20,779 nucleotides of DNA. Source: Acetofilamentum sp. (lineage in GTDB: Bacteria > Bacteroidota > Bacteroidia > Bacteroidales > JAADGE01). Where the stretch lies: NCBI GenBank assembly GCA_020720705.1, contig DYOJ01000011.1, positions 1 to 20,779 of the forward strand, written 5' to 3'. Below the pieces are notes generated by a model. It did not search any database and had not been told where the DNA came from. It saw only the letters and a program-made list of their open reading frames with translations. This document shows positions 13,417 through 19,114 of this stretch, in pieces. Every line of letters starts with the position of its first letter. Positions within the stretch are counted from its first letter, which is position 1. The position numbers were made by a program, and so were the translations under genes.

Positions 13417-13421
13417 TGTAT
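13311..13421. repeat. 111-bp perfect direct repeat, copy 2
   Basis: Identical to 12876-12986; it spans the first 35 codons of the truncated KilA-N copy and the 5 bp before its ATG. The flanking leader sequence diverges sharply on the upstream side, and the coding sequence diverges on the downstream side. Confidence 0.97.
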
Positions 13422-13567
13422 CTTGCTGTTAAATGTATGCGGGCTACCCTGCGTTAGAGTGCAAAACTCATCCATTTTGGAAGGTCAGCATCCTTTCGGG
13501 TTTGCTTCTCATAACAGAGTAGCCCTATTTTCGATAAATTATTCAGATTGTTCTGAATGAGTTTTGC
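13422..13567 (-). ncRNA. Structured pseudoknot leader RNA of truncated KilA-N gene (copy B)
   Basis: P1: GCAAAACUCAU (13557-13567) pairs with AUGAGUUUUGC (13461-13471), 11 bp. P2: UUCAGA-ACAA-UCUGAA (13542-13557). P3: GGGCUACUCUG (13515-13525) pairs with CAGGGUAGCCC (13441-13451), 11 bp with one G-U. The P3 3' strand lies beyond P1, giving the same pseudoknot as copy A. The CCGAAAGG tetraloop (13492-13499), AAUUUAUCGA (13531-13540) and GCAUACA are shared with copy A. A 20-codon upstream frame (13413-13475) runs from inside P1 and stops overlapping the gene's ATG; copy A has only a 5-codon one there, so it may be incidental. Confidence 0.7.
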
Positions 13568-13571
13568 TCGA

Positions 13572-13579
13572 CAAACATA
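13572..13579 (-). promoter_or_regulatory. Promoter -7 element for KilA-N leader B
   Basis: TATGTTTG (minus strand), a perfect TAnnTTTG match, lies in the same conserved 24-bp block as in copy A. The start would fall near 13565-13567, the first base pairs of P1. Confidence 0.75.
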
Positions 13580-13612
13580 CAATTAATTTTTAATATAGAG
13601 TTGTTTTTTTAA

Positions 13613-13620
13613 TATATTTG
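13613..13620 (+). promoter_or_regulatory. Promoter -7 element for the divergent winged-helix gene
   Basis: TATATTTG (plus strand) is a perfect TAnnTTTG match 24 bp before the ATG at 13645. It is back to back with the KilA-N leader B promoter, 33 bp away, forming a divergent control region. Confidence 0.65.
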
Positions 13621-13644
13621 CTAAATATTTATAAATCAAAAGAG

Positions 13645-14040
13645 ATGCGATACGAAAAACTCACCCCTCAAAAAAAAGACGAAGCCCTTATTTATCTTAT
13701 GGAAAGGGGCGGTCTTGATGCGCTGGTTAGGGCAGATGTAGAACAAATGTGTCTTGACCTTGACCTGTCAAATGACGACCTGCACGGTCTTTTTTCCATT
13801 TTTATCTATGACGGCATGATTTCCGGTTTTAATGACCGCAGAACTGCTTTTCTTTTTCTGATAAGTCCAAAGGTAAAAGAGTGGCTTCAAAAAGGGGGCT
13901 ACACCGCCGAGAGTGAAATTTTGCATAAAAATATAGCTCTCTTAGATGCAGAACTCAAAAACCTGAAACCCGCTTTGCCCTTGGAAACCTTTGAGCGTAT
14001 GACTACTATCATTGCCAATATTTACGGATTTTTTGCGTAA
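13645..14040 (+). CDS. Winged-helix-like small protein, possible regulator
   Basis: This 131-residue protein counts from the ATG at 13645; a TTG at 13618 in the same frame overlaps the -7 element and is rejected. Residues of about 10-85 resemble a winged helix-turn-helix ('DALVRADVEQMCLDLDLSND', a turn, then a strand-like 'AFLFLISPKVKEWLQKGGYT'), a wing-and-tail pattern seen in Bacteroidota winged-helix proteins. The C-terminus is helical ('IALLDAELKNLKPALPLETF'). It is the only plus-strand gene in the early/accessory half and is divergent from the KilA-N unit, the usual arrangement of a repressor and its target. A regulatory role is inferred. Confidence 0.65.
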   Translation: MRYEKLTPQKKDEALIYLMERGGLDALVRADVEQMCLDLDLSNDDLHGLFSIFIYDGMISGFNDRRTAFLFLISPKVKEWLQKGGYTAESEILHKNIALLDAELKNLKPALPLETFERMTTIIANIYGFFA

Positions 14041-14234
14041 AAGTGCAAGTGCTGCTTACCGTCTTTATGGAGGATTCCTATTTCCATTTCATTGTTTTTT
14101 AGGAACTTTAACAAATCATCTGTTATTTTTTCGGCTTGTTTTTCGGCTTTATCGCCCGCAGAATAGCCTCCCAATGCCAGTAGTATAACCGCCTTTGGGG
14201 TTATTTCCATGCTTATTTGTTCTATTGGTTTCAT
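14022..14234 (-). CDS. Small hypothetical protein
   Basis: This 70-residue protein has a polar first half with 'KAVILLALGGYSAGDKAEKQ' and an ending 'IGILHKDGKQHLHFYAKNP'. No domain is recognised. Its start overlaps the preceding gene's stop (ATGA), so it ends the minus-strand early operon. Its last 19 bp overlap the end of the convergent winged-helix-like gene. Confidence 0.6.
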   Translation of the reverse strand: MKPIEQISMEITPKAVILLALGGYSAGDKAEKQAEKITDDLLKFLKNNEMEIGILHKDGKQHLHFYAKNP

Positions 14235-14470
14235 AATATTGTTTTTAATAAGTTAATATCCTCAATTGTCAAGTCTCGTTTTGTGAGTTCACGGTCATTT
14301 AGATCAAAATAATGCTTTATGTATTTCCCATCTTTGTCATATTCAATGGTGCAAACAAGGATGTGTTCCTTGATGTACATTGCAAAATAATCATAGGAAA
14401 AGTCGGCCTCGTAAATGGTTGAAATTATCTCCTCAAAGCCCCAAATAATTAATGTCTCTTTTGTTATCAT
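14231..14470 (-). CDS. Small acidic hypothetical protein
   Basis: This 79-residue protein is rich in Ile, Asp, Glu and Tyr, with alternating strands ('HILVCTIEYDKDGKYIKHYF') and a C-terminal helix ('TIEDINLLKTIL'). It is not recognised. It is coupled to the following 70-residue gene by a 4-bp overlap and lies 24 bp after the 189-residue gene. Confidence 0.65.
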   Translation of the reverse strand: MITKETLIIWGFEEIISTIYEADFSYDYFAMYIKEHILVCTIEYDKDGKYIKHYFDLNDRELTKRDLTIEDINLLKTIL

Positions 14471-14494
14471 ATTATTTCTCTTTGTTATTAAACT

Positions 14495-15064
14495 TTATTT
14501 GAACTGCTGCATCCACACTCTGTTTTTCGCCACTATTTCGTTACTCCGCTCCGGTTGTCTGGCACTTCCTAAAATGCGCTTGTCTATATTACTTTCTCCG
14601 GTTTGGGCTTTGTGATACTCGCAGGCTTCTTGACTGAGTTGTATGGCTCGTGCTATGCGGCGGTCGGTATATTCGTGTATTTGCTTCACAATACGGGCAG
14701 GTGTGAGCTTGTATATTTCTTTCTCTTTCAGCTCTGTACAGATAGCCCACACATCTTCTAACCGTAGTTGTCGGTAGTCATAACTGCCCAGTAGTTCCTC
14801 GGCTATTATCTCAGCCTGTGCCACTTGGAGCGGTGTATCGAAATATAAGGATGTGCCTACCATCATATTGGTAATAGAGAGCCTAACAGCCTCCTCATGC
14901 TCCCGGCTGATGACGCCAATGCTTGGCGACGTACTTTGCAGAGCGATATCCATGGTCATGCCGCCGTAGTGCTTGACTACTTCGCTGTTTCTATAATTGG
15001 ACACTGCGGTCAGTTGACCCAAAGTGGGTCGTACCGTTTTGCTTAATTTGGTGGATGATGGCAT
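14495..15064 (-). CDS. Hypothetical helical protein of the early operon
   Basis: This 189-residue protein is mostly helical. It has 'DTPLQVAQAEIIAEELLGSY' and 'LRLEDVWAICTELKEKEIYKLTPARIVKQIHEYTDRR' at about residues 77-135, a pattern seen in small replication-associated or DNA-processing proteins of Bacteroidota mobile elements. I cannot name a family. Its first 74 bp overlap the end of the 180-residue gene in another frame, so the two are tightly linked and perhaps coupled. Confidence 0.75.
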   Translation of the reverse strand: MPSSTKLSKTVRPTLGQLTAVSNYRNSEVVKHYGGMTMDIALQSTSPSIGVISREHEEAVRLSITNMMVGTSLYFDTPLQVAQAEIIAEELLGSYDYRQLRLEDVWAICTELKEKEIYKLTPARIVKQIHEYTDRRIARAIQLSQEACEYHKAQTGESNIDKRILGSARQPERSNEIVAKNRVWMQQFK

Positions 15065-15533
15065 TGAGTTTTGAGTTTATCAGTTTTAAATCTTTGTTTT
15101 TTTTATAGAAGTCGGACAACAGGTGAAAGTTTGAAAGTATTTGCTGCCATAATGTGAGTGCTTCTAGTTCTGTGCCTGCTATCTGTGTGAGGTATTTAAT
15201 AATTTCGTTGATTTGCTTGGCATCGGTGGGCGTGAACTTTGGTTCTATGCCGTTGCTTTCTTTGTAGTAGAAGCTGAACCACGCCTCCTTAAAGAGGGCG
15301 TGAGTGGACTTTTCGATATTGATAGGTGTGTATATCAATTTTCCTTCGTAATACTTAGCAAAGTCCGCTACGGCAAATTCGTTCATAGGAACGGCATCAC
15401 CTATGCGTTTCCATTGCTCTGGTGTGGGTTGCTTCATGGTTAGCTCCAATTTCTTTAACTTGCCATTTTGGTAAGTCAATTTCATTTTTGATTGGCTGCT
15501 GGGTATCTCTAAGTGGTATTGTGTAGTGCTCAT
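14991..15533 (-). CDS. Hypothetical protein of the early operon
   Basis: This 180-residue protein starts with 'MSTTQYHLEIPSSQSKMKL' and contains a helical middle ('QINEIIKYLTQIAGTELEAL') and 'FHLLSDFYKKNKDLKLINSK'. It is not recognised. The start could instead be an internal Met at 15485 or 15437. It overlaps the 91-residue frame upstream by 137 bp and the 189-residue gene downstream by 74 bp. Confidence 0.7.
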   Translation of the reverse strand: MSTTQYHLEIPSSQSKMKLTYQNGKLKKLELTMKQPTPEQWKRIGDAVPMNEFAVADFAKYYEGKLIYTPINIEKSTHALFKEAWFSFYYKESNGIEPKFTPTDAKQINEIIKYLTQIAGTELEALTLWQQILSNFHLLSDFYKKNKDLKLINSKLNAIIHQIKQNGTTHFGSTDRSVQL

Positions 15534-15672
15534 GGATTAATGCTTGTTTGATAATTTTATCGGGTTGATAGGCTTTGATGCCCTTTTCGGTGCCTATGTA
15601 AATTTCAATATTACTGTCCTTTATAATTATAAACCTATAAATTGTCCCGGTGGGTTGGTAAGGCTTGCTCAT
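15397..15672 (-). CDS. Small hypothetical protein with long gene overlap
   Basis: This 91-residue frame has a convincing first half ('GTIYRFIIIKDSNIEIYIGT' then 'YQPDKIIKQALIHEHY') with alternating strands, and a less protein-like second half that lies inside the 180-residue gene. Either the overlap is real or a small indel has altered the junction. No function is suggested. Confidence 0.5.
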   Translation of the reverse strand: MSKPYQPTGTIYRFIIIKDSNIEIYIGTEKGIKAYQPDKIIKQALIHEHYTIPLRDTQQPIKNEIDLPKWQVKEIGANHEATHTRAMETHR

Positions 15673-15820
15673 GGTGCTTTTTTAGGTGATTTTCTATGAT
15701 AAATTGATACTTTTTTGAGTTGAGCAATATTACCAACTCCATAAGCTCCTCCGGAGTACACTGGTTTAGAAATTTGGTAACTGATACATCTATGATGTTA
15801 TGTTGGGTTATTTTTGGCAT
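15635..15820 (-). CDS. Small hypothetical protein
   Basis: This 61-residue protein is a helical Leu/Glu-rich chain ('FLNQCTPEELMELVILLNSK') with a His/Lys-rich C-terminus. It overlaps the next gene by 38 bp and begins this sub-cluster after a 54-bp gap from the ASCH gene. It is not recognised. Confidence 0.55.
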   Translation of the reverse strand: MPKITQHNIIDVSVTKFLNQCTPEELMELVILLNSKKYQFIIENHLKKHHEQALPTHRDNL

Positions 15821-15874
15821 TGTTAATTAACTTTAATATTTAAACATTCATCTATACGGATGTTGGGGGCAAGC

Positions 15875-16351
15875 TCAAATAACCTCTATCGTTCTTTTGA
15901 TGTCTTCCGTTACCTCTTTCCATCCTTGCGTTCCTTTCCAAATTATTGGCTTTATCTGCCTCACATCTTCGTAAACATGGCAATACAAATCTTCCCTCCA
16001 TTTCACAAAACACTTGTCTGCATCTTCGGGCTTCATCTTTCGGCTATCAACTAATCTACCTATCGCAATTGCGTAACCATTCAAATCAAGTGTTCCACTA
16101 TCCTTATTCATTGCCCTCAGCATCTTGTAATATAAATCTGTTCCGCAAAGTTCGTGTTCAATGTCTTTGCTGTATGCTTTCAAACTTGTACATATCAACA
16201 CCCATCCACGCACTTTTGTATTCCATGTTCGGGTTTCTATTTTTCCATATAGCATTGCGGTTGCGAATGGTTGCTTCCAAGATAAAGCCAATAATTTTTG
16301 GTCTATCGGGAATGAGCCTTCGCAAAGCCCCGATACGTTATCTGCTCCCAT
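15875..16351 (-). CDS. ASCH domain protein
   Basis: This 158-residue protein carries an ASCH domain (a PUA-like beta-barrel): 'LLALSWKQPFATAMLYGKIETRTWNTKVRGWVLI' spans residues 20-53 with the characteristic 'KQP' turn and 'ET-R-W' strand; 'GYAIAIGRLVDSRKM' lies near 92-106; and 'YEDVRQIKPIIWKGTQGW' near 127-144 is the closing strand. ASCH proteins bind RNA or nucleotides and some are nucleases or deaminase-like enzymes; they are common in phage accessory regions. It overlaps the preceding gene by 14 bp. No partner gene indicates the substrate. Confidence 0.85.
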   Translation of the reverse strand: MGADNVSGLCEGSFPIDQKLLALSWKQPFATAMLYGKIETRTWNTKVRGWVLICTSLKAYSKDIEHELCGTDLYYKMLRAMNKDSGTLDLNGYAIAIGRLVDSRKMKPEDADKCFVKWREDLYCHVYEDVRQIKPIIWKGTQGWKEVTEDIKRTIEVI

Positions 16352-16775
16352 TGATACGTTTTTGAATGTTATAAATCTGAATTTCTGTTTTTTGCAGGTT
16401 TATCATCGAATTAACCACATTCACAACTGCGGCAGCTCGCCCGATTACTTCTTTTGTGGGCGTCTCTTTTAATGACCTGAGTGTGTCTATTAAAATCTGT
16501 TTTAACTCAATGTTTTCAGAAGGCATTACAATTGTATTTACCTCAGTTTTTACAGATTTCACCATTTCTGTTTTTGGTTTTTCGGGCACATCTTCTAAAC
16601 TGTTAATAAATTGGTCAATTTCAGAGTGTAATAAGGTAAATACTCTATTTTTTGAATATACAACTACATTTATTCCATTTGTCAGTTCTTTAAAATGAGT
16701 GAAGTCGTAAATTTTATTCTCAAATTTTCTCTCTCCCTTAAGTGATGTGAGTGCGTTAAATTGTTGAGTTGTCAT
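16338..16775 (-). CDS. Hypothetical phage protein with C-terminal helical region
   Basis: This 145-residue protein has a small N-terminal alpha/beta part ('INVVVYSKNRVFTLLHSEID') and a C-terminal helical region at about 92-135 ('LKQILIDTLRSLKETPTKEV' then 'NVVNSMINLQKTEIQIYNI'). That region resembles the tail regions of small phage regulatory proteins of this phylum. The pair of overlaps (20 bp with the HNH gene, 14 bp with the ASCH gene) places it in the same transcript. The function is unknown. Confidence 0.7.
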   Translation of the reverse strand: MTTQQFNALTSLKGERKFENKIYDFTHFKELTNGINVVVYSKNRVFTLLHSEIDQFINSLEDVPEKPKTEMVKSVKTEVNTIVMPSENIELKQILIDTLRSLKETPTKEVIGRAAAVVNVVNSMINLQKTEIQIYNIQKRINGSR

Positions 16776-17427
16776 CTGTTTTTGTTTTTGAGTGTTTATT
16801 AATTTGGCGATTTATCGCCGCTTTTAGATGTGTTAATTCTTTTATTTCATTGGGGTAATTATGTAGTGAATTACGCTTCATATTTTCGGCATTGCTAATG
16901 CAGTCTAAATTTTTTATAACGCAGTTTTTGGTATCGTTGTCCTTGAATATAATATTATGTCCCGCAGGCACTTTGCCGTGGTGCAATTCCCATATATATA
17001 CATGCTTACCCACCATTACCTTATAATTTGGATCCTTAATATAGATATAATCATGCCCATTTTTATCCTTTCGAATTGACTCATAATAGTTCGGTTTCGC
17101 GTTGTGCGGCTTTTGCCCTTTTTTAAAGCGAGAGGCTTTTGTTTTATCAATCGCTTCCAGGCTCATATATTCTGTTTGTTTTTTTCCTTTATTGTCCGGT
17201 TTATGCCCTTTTACAAATTGGGTAGATACGCCGAATTTTTGTACTCTGTAACCGTTTTTTTGCATATACTCTTTTGTTTTTTTGATGCCGAGAGTAAATG
17301 CCCTGTTGAGCACCATACTATAGGTGCGGTCGAGTAGTGTGGCTATCTCCCTTGTATCTTCTGTCGGGTATCTATCTATTATAATAGCATCCTCTGAGGA
17401 TGTCCAATTTTTTTTTATATCACTCAT
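16756..17427 (-). CDS. HNH endonuclease with N-terminal HTH
   Basis: This 223-residue protein begins with a Myb/SANT-like helix-turn-helix (residues 8-48, 'WTSSEDAIIIDRYPTEDT' then 'IATLLDRTYSMVLNRA') and carries an HNH-type nuclease at about 140-187: 'VGKHVYIWELHHGKVPAGHN', the linker 'IIFKDNDTKNCVIKNLDCIS' and 'NAENMKRNS'. This HNH_3-like layout is typical of phage HNH and homing endonucleases that move between phage genomes. The middle is Lys/Gly-rich linker. It overlaps its neighbours on both sides, so it is well integrated in the operon and is not a recent insertion. DNA nicking or cleavage is expected from the family. Confidence 0.87.
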   Translation of the reverse strand: MSDIKKNWTSSEDAIIIDRYPTEDTREIATLLDRTYSMVLNRAFTLGIKKTKEYMQKNGYRVQKFGVSTQFVKGHKPDNKGKKQTEYMSLEAIDKTKASRFKKGQKPHNAKPNYYESIRKDKNGHDYIYIKDPNYKVMVGKHVYIWELHHGKVPAGHNIIFKDNDTKNCVIKNLDCISNAENMKRNSLHNYPNEIKELTHLKAAINRQINKHSKTKTDDNSTI

Positions 17428-17695
17428 AATAATCCATTTTAACCATCTTTCGCTTATAATTGCCCTTTACGTCTAGTTTCCAAACATCAACACTTTTATT
17501 ATTTATTGGTGTAACTTTATACATCAAATCGGCTGAAAAGTTGTTGCTTCTTGATATCTCTTTTACTAAAAGTTTAAAATGTTCTTTTAAACTTTCCGAA
17601 TCCCATGAATATGAATCTTTCATTTCTTTAAGAATAGAAATAATTCTTAAATCAGTTGCGGTTTTAGGTTCATTGAGTATTGTTAATTTCCACAT
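17420..17695 (-). CDS. Small hypothetical protein
   Basis: This 91-residue protein starts 'MWKLTILNEPKTATDLRI' and has a helical centre ('DSESLKEHFKLLVKEISRSN') and a basic C-terminus. It is not recognised. It overlaps the HNH gene by 8 bp and starts 2 bp after the winged-helix gene's stop. Confidence 0.65.
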   Translation of the reverse strand: MWKLTILNEPKTATDLRIISILKEMKDSYSWDSESLKEHFKLLVKEISRSNNFSADLMYKVTPINNKSVDVWKLDVKGNYKRKMVKMDYYE

Positions 17696-17697
17696 TT

Positions 17698-17985
17698 TTA
17701 AATTATTTTATACTGATAAATTTTAACTCCGTATTTTCCAATCACCTGTGTTGCTTTTTCAATTTTTCCCTCATAAGCTAAGTTTGTCAGGCAGCGGCGA
17801 ATGGATGTAAGTGGTGTATGTCGGTTATCATAATACTGCATAATATCTTCAGCACTCATAGGTCTTCCGGTTATCTCCATTATGGCAAGTACTTTGTCCG
17901 ATTGTCTAACGGCCCGCACGGTGCGGCGTTACAGTTCCGCTCCTTCATAGCCGGGTGTGTTGTGAAAATGTACAGATGTATTCAT
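17698..17985 (-). pseudogene. Winged-helix gene interrupted by one in-frame TAA
   Basis: The ATG at 17985 opens 18 codons (MNTSVHFHNTPGYEGAEL) ending in TAA at 17929-17931. The same frame continues with RRTVRAVRQSDKVLAIM and a clear winged-helix domain ('EITGRPMSAEDIMQYYDNRH', 'TSIRRCLTNLAYEGKIEK') to the stop at 17698. One C-to-T change (CAA Gln to TAA) explains the break. A GTG at 17919 could restart translation and give a 73-residue, still complete winged helix, so function may survive. Suppression or recoding is possible but nothing else in the window suggests an altered genetic code. A CCGCAC/GTGCGG hairpin lies between stop and GTG and may be a codon-use coincidence. Confidence 0.65.
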
Positions 17986-17987
17986 AA

Positions 17988-18117
17988 TTTGCTAATTTGT
18001 TAATCCGCTAATTAGTTAATCCGCTAATCTGTTAATCTGCTAATCTGCTAATTAGCTAATCCGCTAATCTGCTAATCCGCTAATTAGCTAATCTGCTAAT
18101 CTGCTAATTAGCTAATT
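17988..18117. repeat. Octamer repeat array of GCTAATNN units
   Basis: About 16 units of 8 bp (GCTAATTA, GCTAATCT, GCTAATCC, GTTAATCC) lie between the stop of the 73-residue gene at 18108 and the start of the winged-helix gene. The last codons and the stop of the upstream gene are themselves part of the repeat. Confidence 0.95.
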
Positions 18118-18329
18118 GTCATTTTGCGGTTGATAGCCTCCAATACCATATCGGTTGCCCACCGGAATTTGGCAAACACACCCAACAGGTTCTGCAGGTC
18201 GTCAATGGATCCCAAGTCTAGCCATTCAGCAAACTCGTCCTCGTCCTTAAAACTTCCTAAAAATCGCCATGGCTCAAAAAATTCGTCCACGTAATCTTGA
18301 AATTGGTCTATTGATATTATTTTACTCAT
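18108..18329 (-). CDS. Small acidic hypothetical protein
   Basis: This 73-residue protein is rich in Asp, Glu, Phe and Trp ('FFEPWRFLGSFKDEDEFAEW'), with a helical C-terminus ('VFAKFRWATDMVLEAINRKM'). It is not recognised. Its stop codon is built from the repeat array that follows. Confidence 0.65.
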   Translation of the reverse strand: MSKIISIDQFQDYVDEFFEPWRFLGSFKDEDEFAEWLDLGSIDDLQNLLGVFAKFRWATDMVLEAINRKMTIS

Positions 18330-18367
18330 TGTTAAATAGGTTATTAATTCATTGGATTATTGGCACA

Positions 18368-18646
18368 TTAACAATCGGTTATCGGTATTGTCATATCAGT
18401 CCCACAATCTTGACACACGATTACGGTGGTTTCGCAGCCGCAAGCTGTTTTTACGGGCTTAATCGCCTTTAACCACCTGTGCGGGCATGGATTTATCTTG
18501 TAATAGTTCTTTATTGCCACATCGCAAACGGTATATGCTATGGAATGCTCGGCAGGATTGCCAAGCATCTGGTCTCGGTACATCTCGGCTACTTGCAGCA
18601 GCTCTGTGTAATTTTTGTCTTTTGGTGTTTGTTTGTAATTGCTCAT
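18368..18646 (-). CDS. Small protein with zinc-ribbon-like Cys/His cluster
   Basis: This 92-residue protein has a helical first half ('NYTELLQVAEMYRDQMLGNP') and a C-terminal cluster 'CPHRW', 'ACGCE', 'VCQDCG' (residues of about 54-82) that could bind a zinc ion. The 'CQDCG' knuckle is typical of zinc ribbons. The role is unknown; nucleic-acid or protein binding is possible. Confidence 0.7.
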   Translation of the reverse strand: MSNYKQTPKDKNYTELLQVAEMYRDQMLGNPAEHSIAYTVCDVAIKNYYKINPCPHRWLKAIKPVKTACGCETTVIVCQDCGTDMTIPITDC

Positions 18647-18857
18647 TTTTAACTTTTAACTTTTAATTTTTAACTGCGGTGGTTTCGGTACAATTTTCAA
18701 AAAGGCATTTTTTTAACTCACAACTTGGGTTTCAGAAAATCACTCAACCACCTTTTAACTTTTAACCACGCCCAATGCGTGGTCTTCGTTTCACTACGAC
18801 TTTTAACCACGCCCAATGCGTGGTCTTCGTTTCACTACGACTTTTAACTTTATAATG
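18647..18857. repeat. Gene-free stretch with CTTTTAA and 41-bp tandem repeats
   Basis: This 211-bp stretch holds short CTTTTAA repeats (18650-18675) and two perfect 41-bp tandem copies at 18759-18799 and 18800-18840, each containing an ACCACGC-CCAAT-GCGTGGT hairpin and a TTCGTTTCACTACGA segment, then the beginning of a third. The hairpin shares its CCACGC/GCGTGG arms with the terminator at 12126-12151 but lacks a strong T-run. No protein gene is seen. Confidence 0.85.
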
Positions 18858-18925
18858 CTCCCTGTAAGCGACTCGAACGCTTATACTCCGATATGCAGAG
18901 ATCTTACCGATTAAATGAACAGGGA
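18858..18925 (-). tRNA. tRNA-like sequence, probably degenerate
   Basis: On the minus strand a perfect 7-bp acceptor stem (TCCCTGT/ACAGGGA), a D-arm-like ATTT-AATCGGTA-AGAT and a perfect T-arm (AAGCG-TTCGAGT-CGCTT) are in tRNA order. The region between D and T arms is 18 nt instead of about 23; its stem is only CTCT/GGAG with a GCATATC loop, which has no U33 and gives no clear anticodon. CCA is not encoded. It is probably a decayed tRNA or a tRNA mimic. Confidence 0.45.
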
Positions 18926-18944
18926 TAACCAACTATTAACCCAA

Positions 18945-19097
18945 CTAATTGTCTAAGTATTTGAATTTTTCCATGAGGTTTACGAATCTGTCGTTGTCCG
19001 ACAATAAATCAGATGTATAAATGTTGCTTATTTTTTCCATCCACTTTAAAAAACTGTTGAAAGTCATGATTGATTTCGGCTGCTGTTTTGTTTTCAT
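18945..19097 (-). CDS. Small hypothetical protein of 50 residues
   Basis: This frame starts at the ATG at 19097 and encodes 50 residues beginning 'MKTKQQPKSIMTFNSFLKWM', with helical, Lys/Asp-rich character and an end in 'MEKFKYLDN'. It lies 17 bp after the GemA-like gene stop on the same strand, so it is probably in the same operon. No function is recognised. Confidence 0.55.
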   Translation of the reverse strand: MKTKQQPKSIMTFNSFLKWMEKISNIYTSDLLSDNDRFVNLMEKFKYLDN

Positions 19098-19114
19098 TTT
19101 ATTGTTTTTTAAGT

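Noticed and set aside
13413..13475. 20-codon upstream frame in leader B as a leader peptide
   Set aside because: The equivalent place in leader A has only a 5-codon frame with unrelated residues, so the conserved feature is the RNA pairing and not a peptide.
13282..13560. 92-residue plus-strand frame opposite the truncated KilA-N gene and leader B
   Set aside because: It is antisense to the 111-bp repeat and the structured leader; Cys/His/Val-rich with no recognisable domain.
15946..16472. Plus-strand frames across the ASCH and downstream genes
   Set aside because: Antisense shadows of overlapping minus-strand genes with clear domain content.
17914..17926. CCGCAC/GTGCGG hairpin as a recoding or termination signal
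   Set aside because: It falls in Arg/Thr/Val codons whose composition explains it, there is no T-run, and it has no second copy for comparison.
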